Of a stretch of DNA of 64,000 bases, positions 49,031 to 59,636 are shown piece after piece. Source of the DNA: Rhipicephalus microplus (taxonomy: Eukaryota > Arthropoda > Arachnida > Ixodida > Ixodidae); NCBI RefSeq assembly GCF_043290135.1, contig NC_134700.1:163871772-163935771 (forward strand), given 5' to 3'. Numbering within the stretch: the stretch's first letter is position 1; the number at the start of each line of letters is the position of its first letter. The notes beneath the pieces are model-generated. The model ran no database searches. It was not told where the DNA came from and saw nothing but the letters and a program-made list of their open reading frames with translations. A program made the translations under genes and the position numbers.

Positions 49031-52000
49031 TCAATAGTGCTTGAAGTTCTTCCTACCCAGTTTCATAAACTATACATATGTACTCCTTCGATACAGCCAT
49101 CTTGTCGAATTAACGTCGATTGTGGTTAGGTGCCATGCGCTGAAGTTGATTTATGTAGCAGTGTCCAGGGCCAGCATCTTCGCGCGCATCAACGCTCCAT
49201 ATCAGCTTCTGGTGTTGCTAATATGCATGTTCTAGTTGACATCATTGCGCAAGTGTAAACATCTGGTTATGGTAACATCCTCTTTTCAACATATGCCTGT
49301 GCGTGCAACATTTGTACATATATGTAGCGTCATTTTATGACGTGTCGCTCAATAAAAAAAATTGCAACACGGTCACGTTTCCTCCACATGCTTCGCATAA
49401 CGTCGATTCCCATGTACGTGGGATCTGCCGAATTTTTATTACAGCAAAATAGGTAACATTTCGTTTATAATGACGTTACCAGCGATGTACAAAATAAATA
49501 CGTTACTGCTGTATCGAAAAACCACCAACATACGACAGTAAGTATTAACCTATATGAATCGTACATTTCCGTGCGACCGTGTGTAGACCGTCTATTAAAT
49601 AGTGCGCTGTAGCACCACTGTGAGTGAATTAGGGAAGGGCTAAATTGAGTGTAAATATTAACCTGGTTTTGTTAAAGGTAAGCATTTCTGACACAGCTTT
49701 TAGATTCTGATGTGCCCAAAGGTCTGCAGTGCAATTGAAGCTTCCCTCAAGACAAGCTCAGGGGAGGATACAGAAAACAAGCAGGCAAAAAAAAGAGCTT
49801 CACTCCATGGCCAAGGATCCCTATACTCCCCTTCAGTGTGCTCATCGACAATGTTGCAGACATAAAGAATATCAAAGGGGCGCCCGAGGTACCATCATTT
49901 GGTATCCTGCAAGCACGCACAGAAACGGTTTCAGTACGCTCTCGAGAAAAGAGAAGCAAGTGACTTTGGTATGCACGCAACAACAAGATTTTGTTTGTGA
50001 CGTAAAACTGGCGCCAAGCGATTTGGCCTTCATAATTGTTGAAATATGGCACAGAGTTTGGTTTTCTGGTCCCGTAGCATTCCTATATGCATTCGAAGAT
50101 GTGAATAGAAAAGTGTGCCGTGGATGTATACCTCTGAAATCATATTCCTAATTTGTTCGATGCCTGCATTCGTCACCCTCAAAAATAGCTTGGACATGTG
50201 CTGTTATTAGCCATGAACATAACATGCGCAACTTAAATGTTGTAGACTTGTTAACTCGCATAAACATATAGCTATTGAGAACCATGTAACCACTATAGGA
50301 ATGAATCTGTATGAAAACCATTGACGCGATGAAATACACATGGTATACTATCTGGCATGCCCCTTTGATATGTAAAAATAATAAGGAATGATTCAAAAAT
50401 ATGAAGGCAGTGTTAACACTTGGTTCAACTCATTCACCTTTCTTAGCGATTACAAAGCAAAACGAGCATGATGCCATTTCTTATCCCTCTTACCCGTTGT
50501 GAAACTTCCAAACTTACCGCACTTGCAAGCGGAAATAATTTTTTGCATACGCCACCAAACCATGGGTCTCATCACAAATCTTCCCAGTTATAAAGCATCA
50601 ACGTTCCAGTTATTACTGCACTGAACCACTTTGTAGCTGTCGTTCATTTGTTTTGCGTCTTCGTCGTGTAAGTTACACAGGGTTCTGATACTGCCACCAG
50701 TTTCCTCTGGTGGCGATTGTGAGTCAGCACGTTGCGGTTACGCCAGTAGCCGATTCAAAAGTGCTTCGATCAACGGTCAGAACGCACCGAAGGGGGAATA
50801 AGATCGGAGGCTTTCTGTGTTTTGTTATAGTGTATCGCTGCAGATTTGCACTGCTACAAACGCAGCACAACAGCTGGGACACCTCACCCCACACTTTTCT
50901 GCATTCGTTGTTCTTAAACAATACTCTTTTAGTGGTGATATATTGACAACTGCGAATGCATAGTCTGTTTCGCAAATATAGAATTATGCGCCTGACGAGC
51001 GAATAGTCGAAAGAGAATGTCACGATATGTTATGATATTTGCCTTTCTGGAGGGCACGTGCCATTTCCTTTCATGGATAACTTTAAACAAAGTGTACGAG
51101 AAGAGAATGGGGAGAAAAAAAGAAACTAACCTGTCATACACTGTCTGCCTACTTTCTAAAGAATTTTCGGATAAGGCTTTACGAAAACACCGGAAAAAAC
51201 GAGCACACTCACGCCGCGATGCCTCTGCTTGCATCTATAAAGACACAGCGTTGATCCGAGTATCATGGGATCTGTTGATGCGTGTGCCATTTTTCACACC
51301 TGCAAACAGGCATGTCAAGTCGAAGTCTCGACGGCACAACAACAACAACAATAACAGCGAAAAACTTTCAAAGGCACAGGTATTAACCTATTCCCGCATG
51401 CTATCGCAATATTTAGGCACACCATATTCCAGATAGATGGTAGAGCGATACAAAGCTACCCGGCGTTGATATTGCGGAAAGTAAATGTGAGAAGGTAGAG
51501 TGCTTTCGTCATGTTTTTATCGTTTTCATGGGCCAAAAGAGGCAAGAGGAGTTGAACTACATCTTTGAATTTCGAAGCTTAAAAAATTTTTCTTGAAGCC
51601 TTTTGATATCCTATAGTTGCCTAGGCGTTTTCAAGACTGTGTGCTTCAAGAGGTATACCTCATCTATAAGCAGCATCGAGCTGTCACCTGAGCATTTGAT
51701 CATGCACACGGTTCTTTTCCCGGCGTTTCGAGCCTCGATTATGCTCTATTTCGAAACATTTCAAAAGATATATGCTTCAAGTTTTATATCGGGATGTTTA
51801 GGGCAAATGTAGTCCCCCAGAAGGCATTTGAGCCCCGGCAAAAAAAAAACAATTTTATTTCGTTTTTTATTACAGTTATGAACTGATTACACCCAGGCCT
51901 GATGGCCTGGCTGTTCTCGTTAAAGCTGGAAAGATGAGATAGATGAATTAAATGGGTCATATATTTTCGCACAGAACGACGGAGCACAAAAAAGTTTATG

Positions 52001-52094
52001 AACTGTTTTTAGAACATCGGCAGCTCAAGCAAAATAAGCAAGTTCACCGCTTTCTAATGAGTGAAGCGCGTGTGACTATAGTGACTATTATATT

Positions 52095-52130
<36 letters not shown>

Positions 52131-52133
52131 GTA
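49031..52133. other. No firm gene
   Basis: Three kb with open frames up to 140 codons (for example 49729-50151 and 51017-51436, plus strand). None has a recognisable domain; the first starts with GTG and the second is partly low complexity (Asn run). (TA)n at about 52090-52131. Confidence 0.35.
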
Positions 52134-52230
52134 TGATGACTGGGAGACGTGGCCTGGCTCATACGCCATGTTTATTCCTTTCTCACTTCTTCTTCATCGG
52201 CTTCTATCAACCATGGCTTCATACGTCACA
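52134..52230 (-). repeat. Short LTR, copy 3 (3' LTR)
   Basis: 97 bp, plus-strand start TGATGACTGGGAGACG and end ATACGTCACA. It shares 'ctggctcatacgccatgttt' and 'tcctttctcacttcttcttc'-type sequence with the copies at 24767 and 28238. It is followed on the right by a pyrimidine tract, the complement of a polypurine tract, which fixes it as a 3' LTR of a minus-strand element. Confidence 0.65.
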
Positions 52231-52250
52231 CGATTCCCCCTCCCCCCGAG
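52231..52250 (-). other. Polypurine tract next to short LTR copy 3
   Basis: Minus strand: CTCGGGGGGAGGGGGAATCG directly before TGTGACGT. This is the expected layout at the 3' end of an LTR retrotransposon. Confidence 0.65.
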
Positions 52251-52900
52251 AGAAGGCGTGGATTACGAACAAGAAAAAGTAAACAAGAAGAAGTTAAAAG
52301 TCAAAAATGTCGAAATTCACAATTGGTTCTACGCTCCAGGGGAGTTCCGTAAACTTTCAAAGACTTCAGGGGAGAGTGCAGCAGTCCAATTAACGCAGAT
52401 GTTCTGGTGAGCGAGGCTGGTGGTTGCGTTCTGGATAACACAAAAATGCTTTGGACGTAGCGATAGGGGTAATCACAGCTGGCATTCTTGTGAAGAATGA
52501 ACGAGGTTCGAACATCTTGCAAAATCGACAGTTCCGATATTGTAGACATCGAATGCCTCGTCGTGGGTGATACACAGGCCGTGCAGGCAGGTTGCGTGCG
52601 CGTTAATCAAGGTTGATTCTGCGCTGTCTGTGTTCCTGCCAAGTACAAGGGGTGCTTTTGAGGCTTTTGGAGATTTTTCTATAGCGATGTCGCAGATGTT
52701 TTGCTCGAAGGTGTATTTTCGATCTCTGGTGGAGAATGTATCCACGATGATGGGCCTCTTCGCAATGTTCTTCGAGCCTTAAGAGTGGTTTCAATGAAGT
52801 TTTCTTTCGTCGTTGACAATGCTGAACAATACGTTGACCTTGTAGTTTCTTGGTTTCGTCGACGTGCTTGTGGTGTGACATTGATCGTGGTGTGCCCGGA
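52251..52900 (-). pseudogene. Unrecognised coding relic of the short-LTR element
   Basis: Several minus-strand frames look coding-like, the best at 52745-52473 (about 90 codons). It contains RDRKYTFEQNICDIAIEKSP, then LVLGRNTDSAESTLINAHA and an ending rich in Cys and His (CLHGLCITHDEAFDVYN). It begins at a GTG and ends in a stop; neighbouring frames continue on both sides. I do not recognise the family. Its place directly inside the 3' LTR suggests the last ORF of the element, but it could also be captured sequence. Confidence 0.35.
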
Positions 52901-52991
52901 TTCTTAGCAAGCCCTCCGCAGGCTTCTACGACGCCAACCAATGCAGCTGATTCTGGCGCAAGACAATGTGGGGGGGGGGTCATCATAGCGT

Positions 52992-53019
52992 CACACACAC
53001 ACAAACACACACACACACA

Positions 53020-53096
<77 letters not shown>
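52992..53096. repeat. (CA)n then (TA)n
   Basis: (CA)n with interruptions at 52992-53051 and (TA)n to 53096. The first 20 bases of a SINE head (gccccgccacggtggtttag) follow at 53097 and then break off. Confidence 0.9.
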
Positions 53097-53097
<1 letters not shown>

Positions 53098-53118
53098 CCC
53101 CGCCACGGTGGTTTAGTA

Positions 53119-54305
53119 ACTCATATTGCCCAGTGCAGTCATATTCAATCATATTGCAATCATATAACAATCATATTGCCCAGTGCAGGTTAAGTAAAAG
53201 TGTTTCGCTCCCCTGTCAACCTGTGTTCCGGAAAGCAGCCTTGTGCATGGTAGAGAACACGCAGTTATTGCTTTTATGTTCATTTATAAATTTACGAATA
53301 AGACACGACGCTGTATCGACGAGGCTGTGGAAGAGATTTACTTAAAACCAGCAGTATTATCGTGACCGGTTCACCGGCGAACGAGCGGAGAGCACCTTTC
53401 TTCCTCTTCATCAGGCACACACGCGCATCGTCCCACAAACTATCAACATGCATGTAGCAATATTTTATGAACATTTCTTTGGTGACTTGTATGTGCATGT
53501 GTGTAAGTCATATATACTGTCTGTCCCATCCCTAGGCGTGACAACTAGTTTGAAATAAAAGAGCCAACGGCAGTACAGGAATATTCTCAACTCGAACGTG
53601 GGATTAGTTCACAAGGCTGAACTAATGGCGCAGAACTGCACAAAGTTAGGCCCAGTTGAGCGCCCAAAATGGCTCTTCCATTTTTCGTGCTTGCTTGCTT
53701 TTTTTGACGTTTAATCGCCTGTACGCATCTTCAGCACAAAGACGTGACCCACAACCTAGTCGAAATAGAGCCAATGTGAGACTTGCTTGGCAGAGTGTAA
53801 TGAACGTATGCTCTTTTCTCACTCCTGGAAACCTGCCAGCTCTCCTGGGACCTCAATCGTAATGGGACTTTGGCGTGCTTGCTAGCCACTGGAAACGATA
53901 GTTCCACGAAAACTTGCTTTTTATTCACCGTATTGCTAGAGCACGTACGGGGGTGGATTAAAACGTAAAATCAAGCGACAGGTCAAACGAATGTCTTCTC
54001 TCCGCATCGCGCAGCTGTTTTATCCTTACAGTGCTTTAGAAAACATCGAAGCTTCCTTACATTCAATGCGATTCTAGCGAGGAGTAATTGTAGGGATGTC
54101 GTAATTTCAACGCGTGAAGCCTTTATTTGTCGTGTGTTGACTTCAGCTATCTGGTACGTCTTGTCAAGCGACAAAAATTCTAGCAGCGCTAACAGTGTAC
54201 TAAGTCTAGTTGCATACGTTCACAACATCGTGCAAAATGTGTGTGTAGCACTGGCCAGTGAATTGAACAGAAAGAGCAATAACAACAATACCTTGTGAAA
54301 AACTC
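53119..54305. other. No gene seen
   Basis: Short open frames only. A local duplication ('catattgcccagtgcag' twice at 53129 and 53172) is present near the left edge. Confidence 0.4.
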
Positions 54306-54407
54306 AGGTGGTCTAAATTCCCGGAGCCCTCCACTACGGCGTCTCTCATAATCATATAGTGGTTTTGGGACGTTAGACCCCGCATATCAATCAATATCAT
54401 CAATCAA
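54306..54407 (+). mobile_element. SINE 3' half
   Basis: The 'ttcccggagccctccactac' block to 'ttgggacgttagaccccgca' and (TCAA)n tail of the Ruka-like SINE, without the tRNA head. Confidence 0.75.
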
Positions 54408-54511
54408 CCTTGTGAAAAGCTAGAAACTGGGAACCTGTGATGAACCATAAAAAAGAAACAACTTGCAGAGTTGGAGGTTCAGAAATTTTGTATCTCTTGC
54501 GTTCATGGATG

Positions 54512-54586
54512 CGCAGCTGGGATTCAATCCCGCGGCCTGCAGGTCAGTTGACGAGTACCTAAGCTACGAAACCATCGTGGCGGGGC
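54512..54586 (-). mobile_element. SINE 5' head, opposite orientation
   Basis: The minus strand reads the tRNA-like head (gccccgccacgatggtttcg) through a B-box-like 'gggattgaatccc'. It stops where the body should begin. It is 105 bp from the plus-strand 3' half at 54306. Confidence 0.65.
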
Positions 54587-55208
54587 CACCAACGAGGCTT
54601 GGGCACAGTAAATTACCCTTTGGTTTTCTAACGCACACCTGGATAAAAATAGACGACCTACTCACATTTATTACTGGCTACTTCTCAACAGTAGTTGCTT
54701 TATAATCAGTGAAGTGGTGGATCACTGATGGGGAGTAGTGGGATGTTTGCAAGGACGAAGTAGCTGGTAGTTTGCAAAGGTGGAAGAATAGGCGATCATG
54801 TGTCTTCATACAAAACACGGACTGATCCACGCCTTTAGGAACTGAGAATGGGAAGTTTATTGCATACACAACTTTTACATACACAAATGAAACATCGAAA
54901 GCAAGTAAATACAATGTATATATCTTACAAATAAGCACTAAAATCTAGTTGTTCACAGGGTATTCATATGTTACAAGTCTAATGAAAATTAAAGTGAATC
55001 AAGTTAATCACACTCGAAAGAATACCACATATGTTTGCGTGCTAGAGAGGGCGCATGACTGGTACGGAACAACTGGAAAGTTCAGCTGTCCTTCCCTTAC
55101 TCTGAAGAAACGTGTGTGCCATCGTCGAAGGAAAGCCTCTTCGTCGTGCTTTTCTAGCTGCTGATCGAGGTAATTGCACACACTGAGCTGTATTTTCTAG
55201 AGTGCGGG
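54587..55208. other. No gene seen
   Basis: No repeat or coding signal recognised between the SINE fragment and the LINE relic. Confidence 0.35.
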
Positions 55209-57518
55209 TTAGGCGCCTCTATGAGGCTTGTGCCGTACTTCCGCTAGACAGCGTCGCCGCCACAGCACGTACAAGGTTACTGTAGAGAACAGTCTTGCAA
55301 ACAGCCCACGTTCTGTTCCCATGCGCGCCGTGCGAAAGCCAAAGAGGCGTTGTGCCATGTGCCAGACGCCCCTCGCCACCGAGCACAGAAACAGAGCATG
55401 TTGGGCCGTTTCTCTTTTGCCGCAGTTTGTACAGTGGTCATTTCGAACGATTCCCCAATGTGCTAACCGGTCACGCATAGGCAATGCCCTCCATCATCTC
55501 AACCAGCCAAATGGGTGCACCTCGTTAGGTATTCGATTGCAACACCATCGTTTCTATTTTTCTGGGCAGGATGCTTTTTCTTCCTCTTTGCTCAGTGTGC
55601 TACTTGTCACCATTTCGCTTATTTCCTGTGATTAAACATCTTGCAGACTGCATGAACCTATGAATTCCACTGTTTGTTTTAGGCCACTGGCAGCTCTCTA
55701 AAACTTATACGGAATTTCCGCTCGTGGTCTAATGTATGAATTTGCTGTGAAAGTTCCCTTTGGTTTACTGATCCAGCACATCAAGAGCCTGTACCCGGGG
55801 TAGTTTTTGTCATCGAGGAGCTTCTGTGTAGTTTTTGCAGCCAGCGCTCTCATGAATGTTGGTATGTATGGGAGTCCCAAGCCTCCACGGTTTGTAGGAA
55901 GCTGTAAAAATTTCTTTGTACTTTTGCTGGTTTTCCTCCCCATAAAATCTGGGGAGCAAGGCTCCCGCAATGAAGGCGAGGCATCCTGTTACACAGCGAG
56001 GTAGAAGGGCAACATGTTCATTGTAAAACGCAAAAGCACATGCCTGCGTCTTGATGACTGTTGCTTTTACATTTAGTGATGGGTTAAAATCTCCTTATTC
56101 AAAGGAAATGCCTTCTTCAATGTTAATGCCTATCACCTTAACAGCTTGAAAGTATTCGACATCGCCTGGCAATTGTTCTCTGAATCCTCCAAAGTGCAAT
56201 GCCTTCCATATGGCGGTGTTTGAAAGAGCACCAGACAAATAGGAATACCGAGCAAAAATATCAAGGAATGTACTGTAGCTAGACAAGTTACAAAAAATAC
56301 CAAAATATCATCGGCGTATGCGCAAATTGAAAGTTTCCTTGCCTGGCATCGGGAAATCTACTATACGCTCACAGTTTGCAACCTTTCTTATGAAAGGGCC
56401 CAGAGACAAGATGAATAATACCGGGTACAACGGACAGCCTTGTCCCACTCCTTTTCGATTTGTGAAGCTTCTGGTCACTTCATTGTTGAAATAGAGACAG
56501 TTTGATAGATCCTGATAAAGTAATTCTACCAGTCGCAAATACTGCTCTGGGAGGCCAAAGATGCGCAAAATAGCGAAAAGATTCCGGTGTTCCAATCTAT
56601 CAAATGCTTTGGCCTGATGAAGAGAAATAAATACTCCTGAGATCTCTTTTTCTTCGGCATATGCGAAGAGGTCTCTGATGATTGTAAGAGGTACGAAGAT
56701 GAAACGTCCTGGTACTGCACATGACTGCAAGGGTGACAAAATCTCTTCCAGAAAAGGCTGCAGACGCCATGAGACCGGCGTGGCTACTAACTTATAGCCT
56801 GTGTTTAGCAGGGTAATAGGCCTCCACGATTTTGGATCTGATTGCTCCATACCCTCTTTCCGCAATAGAATAACTCTTCATTCGCAGAAGGACTGGGGTT
56901 TCTGGCCATCACGCAACAAAATATTCACGAGATCGGTGATCGCATCTCCCAAGATATCGAAGAAACCCAGATGAAATCCCGTGAGTATTCCGTCTGGGCC
57001 TGGTGACATGGATGTATTCATTTATTTTAGGGCATACCTTATTTCTTCTTTATCAGTTTCTGCATATAATACTAAGCCTTCTTCCGAGCCTAGCAATGGC
57101 AAACCTTGACAAAAATTTGATAGTTTGGCACTAAACTCGTCGTCTTGTGTGTCATGGTCGGCAGTAAACAGTTGTGCAAAGTATTCTAGAAAAACTTCTT
57201 CAACTCCATCCGGGTCATATGGCACCACCCTCTTTCAGCGCCTCATCGATGTATTAAGGATGGCATCCACAATTACGTTTTTTTTTGCGCATATGTCACG
57301 TTCTGGAGTTCATCTGTCAATAAGTGCATTTTTCTTGCGAGCCTTGTAGCCTGAGACCTCTGCTTTAAAAGATTTTGATATTTGATGTTTTTGTGTTTCA
57401 ACGCATTCGAGAATAGCGAACGTAGTTGACACACCTCTTTCTATAATTTGAATGCATCGGAGAATCACAATCATTTTTGCCGTGATGCGATGGTGGCGTG
57501 CTTTTCCTGTCTGCTGAG
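55209..57518 (-). pseudogene. L1/Tx1-like LINE ORF2, reverse transcriptase to C-terminus
   Basis: Downstream part of a non-LTR ORF2 on the minus strand. From right to left: a linker (EVSGYKARKKNALID near 57340), an aligned open piece at 57228-57022 (VEEVFLEYFAQLFTADHD), then the palm and fingers of the reverse transcriptase in 56865-56308. Recognisable motifs there are SWRPITLLNTGYKLVA, QAKAFDRLEHR (the first catalytic Asp region) and GQGCPLYPVLFILSLGPF. The YADD box is lost at a frame break near 56310. The rest decays to 55209, with a Cys-rich tail (CTNCGKRETAQHALFLC) and a stop. Many stops and frame changes make this an old copy. The L1/Tx1 affinity comes from the wording of the reverse transcriptase motifs and is inference. 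The endonuclease part continues at 62376-63130. Confidence 0.8.
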
Positions 57519-57599
57519 TGAGTGAGTGAGTAAGTGAGTGAGTGAGTGAGTGAGAACTTTATTTTGGTCCAAAGGCGGGAGAGACTGGACAAGACTGGA

Positions 57600-58541
57600 G
57601 GCCCGCTAGCTCAGCCAGGTGGCTCCGCCCAAGGTGGTGCCGGAAGTTGGAGTCTCTTGGCGATCGATGTCCCGGGCCTTCTGGACGGCCAGAAGTTGGT
57701 TGTCAAGTTCTGTGCTGCGCGTGCAGCCTCCCAGGAGGTTTGGTTTAGTAGTTGTGAGCCCGAGTTAAAGGGGTACAAATAGAGCATGTGTTCGAAATTA
57801 CAGTACTCGTGATGACAGTGCGGGCAGTGGAGTGAGAAATGTGGGTCGAGTCTGTGTAGTATGGTTGGTGTGGTTTACGTTTGCATCTGTAGTTGCCAAG
57901 TGTAACTGTTTGTCCTTTATTCAATTTAGGGGGCGGAAGAGAAAAAACACTGTGCCCTAGTTTATAAGTTGTGGTGATCTCGCGAAATGTAATCAATGGA
58001 TCCTTGAGGTTCATACATCTCTGTTCGCTACCTCTCTGAGACGGCCGCTCACTGCCGTGGGCAGCTGATTTGCGCGCTAGCTGGTGAGTTCTCCCGTTCG
58101 GATTGCCTGTCGGGTAAGACGAGAGATATCCCATATGGGCCGGGAACCATGCAATATGTGTCAATGGAACTTTCACTTCATTTTTCTGAGTAAGTACCTT
58201 ATTCGCCATGTGAGCAGCCGTAGTAGAGACGAAGCCGGATGAGAATGACCGGATGGCTGTTCTTGAGTCCGAAAAGATGGTGACATTCATTCTTCGTTCG
58301 TGAAGAGCAACCGCGATTGCGAGTCCCTCGGCTTCGTGAGTAAATCTGGTGATCACCGTGGCAGCATTTACTAGGCATCCTTTCTTAATAACAACAGTGA
58401 CGACATACGCATCCTTCTTTCAGTATTGGGTTGCATCAACAAAAAAGGCAGCTGAGCTTGAGCGCTCGATCTTCCTCATGATGGCCTCGGCTCTTGCTCG
58501 TCAGCGCCCTTCGTTGTGTACCGGATGGTTGTTCCTGGTGA
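57600..58541 (-). pseudogene. LINE ORF2 C-terminal part: RNase H and Cys-His tail
   Basis: Minus strand. The RNase H starts at FFVDATQYWKKDAYVVTVV and continues with FTHEAEGLAIAVAL and IFSDSRTAIRSFSSG. The last RNase H block (AWFPAHMGYLSSYP, normally ending in N-x-x-A-D/H) is degraded. The C-terminal zinc-finger-like motif HCPHCHHEYCNFEHMLYL follows, and the frame ends PPWAEPPG near 57600. The 3' UTR to 57519 ends in a (CTCA)n tail. A TGA or TAG in the piece near 58510 and frame changes near 57870 disable it. It is the 3' portion of the same insertion whose ORF1, endonuclease and reverse transcriptase are on the plus strand. Confidence 0.8.
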
Positions 58542-58559
58542 CCAACTGGTGCCACAACT

Positions 58560-59580
58560 GCAGGATGAAGATTTCAGAATCTACCCGAGAGACGCACAGT
58601 TGTGCCCCTAAATGCAAACTTTGCGGAGGAGATCACATCATGGGTGAGCGTTCGTGCAAGAGGAGATAGCACGTTCCGTACATAGTGAGAAAACACTATA
58701 GGGACAGACGCTCCGAATTGCTGGATGACCAAGCGGAGGCTGCTGGGAGTGTCACGAAGCAATGGACATCTGATGCTGCCATGCGGCAAAGCTCCCTTTC
58801 CAGGGCGAATTCTAGCGCCAGGGCGCGTTTCTGCTCTACGGAGGCTTCTCGCTCCCGAGAGCGAGGGTGCTCTCGAGGACGCTCGCGTCACCGACGCGGT
58901 CCCCGGGGATCTGCCGGTAGCTGATCCAGGAGCCGCTCTCGGTCCGAGGCCAAGCTGACCTGGGCTGACAAGGTGCGGAGTGGTAGCAGCAGCAGCGGCG
59001 ACAACACCAACGGAGCGAGACTTGAGCCCCTCCCCTCGACCCCGTTTAGAGGTAAGGCACAACCAGAGCAAAATGAATATGCAAAGCACATCCTTGCCCT
59101 AGAGCACAAAAACAGAGAAATAAAACAGAAAATAGAAGAATTCATGACACTAATGACCAAGAGAATTCGCGACCCTCAAAACAGCACTGCGCAAACCCCC
59201 ACACCTTATCAGCAACCCCCCAATGTCGTAAGCACAAAGAGAAGCACACACAAGCGCAGAGCAGTGGCACCTATGTCGGACGAAGGCGAGGATGTGTTTA
59301 GTGACTGTATGTCAGACATCAGCGAGACCCCCTCCAACGTCTCAACTGGTGAGGGTAATTCCACGAGTCGACGCCGCAAGAGCCGTACCAACACGTTGAG
59401 CACCATCAGCACCATGATAAAATAGCTACAAGAGGCAATCGCAGAGATCAACTCTAGGCTGGATCGCTTAAAAAGAATAGAGGCACACCCGAAAACAGCC
59501 AAACAAGCATCAGCTTCTGCAGCAGCAGCACTTGTGTCCTCTCCGAGACCAGTGATACCGCCACATGAACCAACTGAATA
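58560..59580 (+). pseudogene. LINE ORF1 (nucleic-acid-binding) with three nonsense codons
   Basis: A single frame runs for about 340 codons, broken only by stops at 58667-58669 (TAG), 58922-58924 (TGA) and 59423-59425 (TAG). The start contains a CCHC-type knuckle (CKLCGGDHIMGERSC), whose upstream partner knuckles are cut off at the inversion junction. Next come an Arg/Ser-rich stretch (SRSRERGCSRGRSRHRRG), a charged helical region likely to form a coiled coil (HILALEHKNREIKQKIEEF) and a polar, Ser-rich end. ORF1 proteins of LINEs bind the element RNA. The absence of frameshifts contrasts with ORF2. Confidence 0.75.
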
Positions 59581-59636
59581 GCACAAAGCTGATGTGGATT
59601 GTGCCAGCGGGGTCATAACACTCGCACAACCACATC

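Noticed and set aside
49729..50151. 140-codon plus-strand ORF
   Set aside because: GTG start, competing open frames in other phases, no domain; not enough to call a gene.
53097..53118. SINE insertion after (CA)n(TA)n
   Set aside because: Only about 20 bases match the SINE head; too short to call an insertion.
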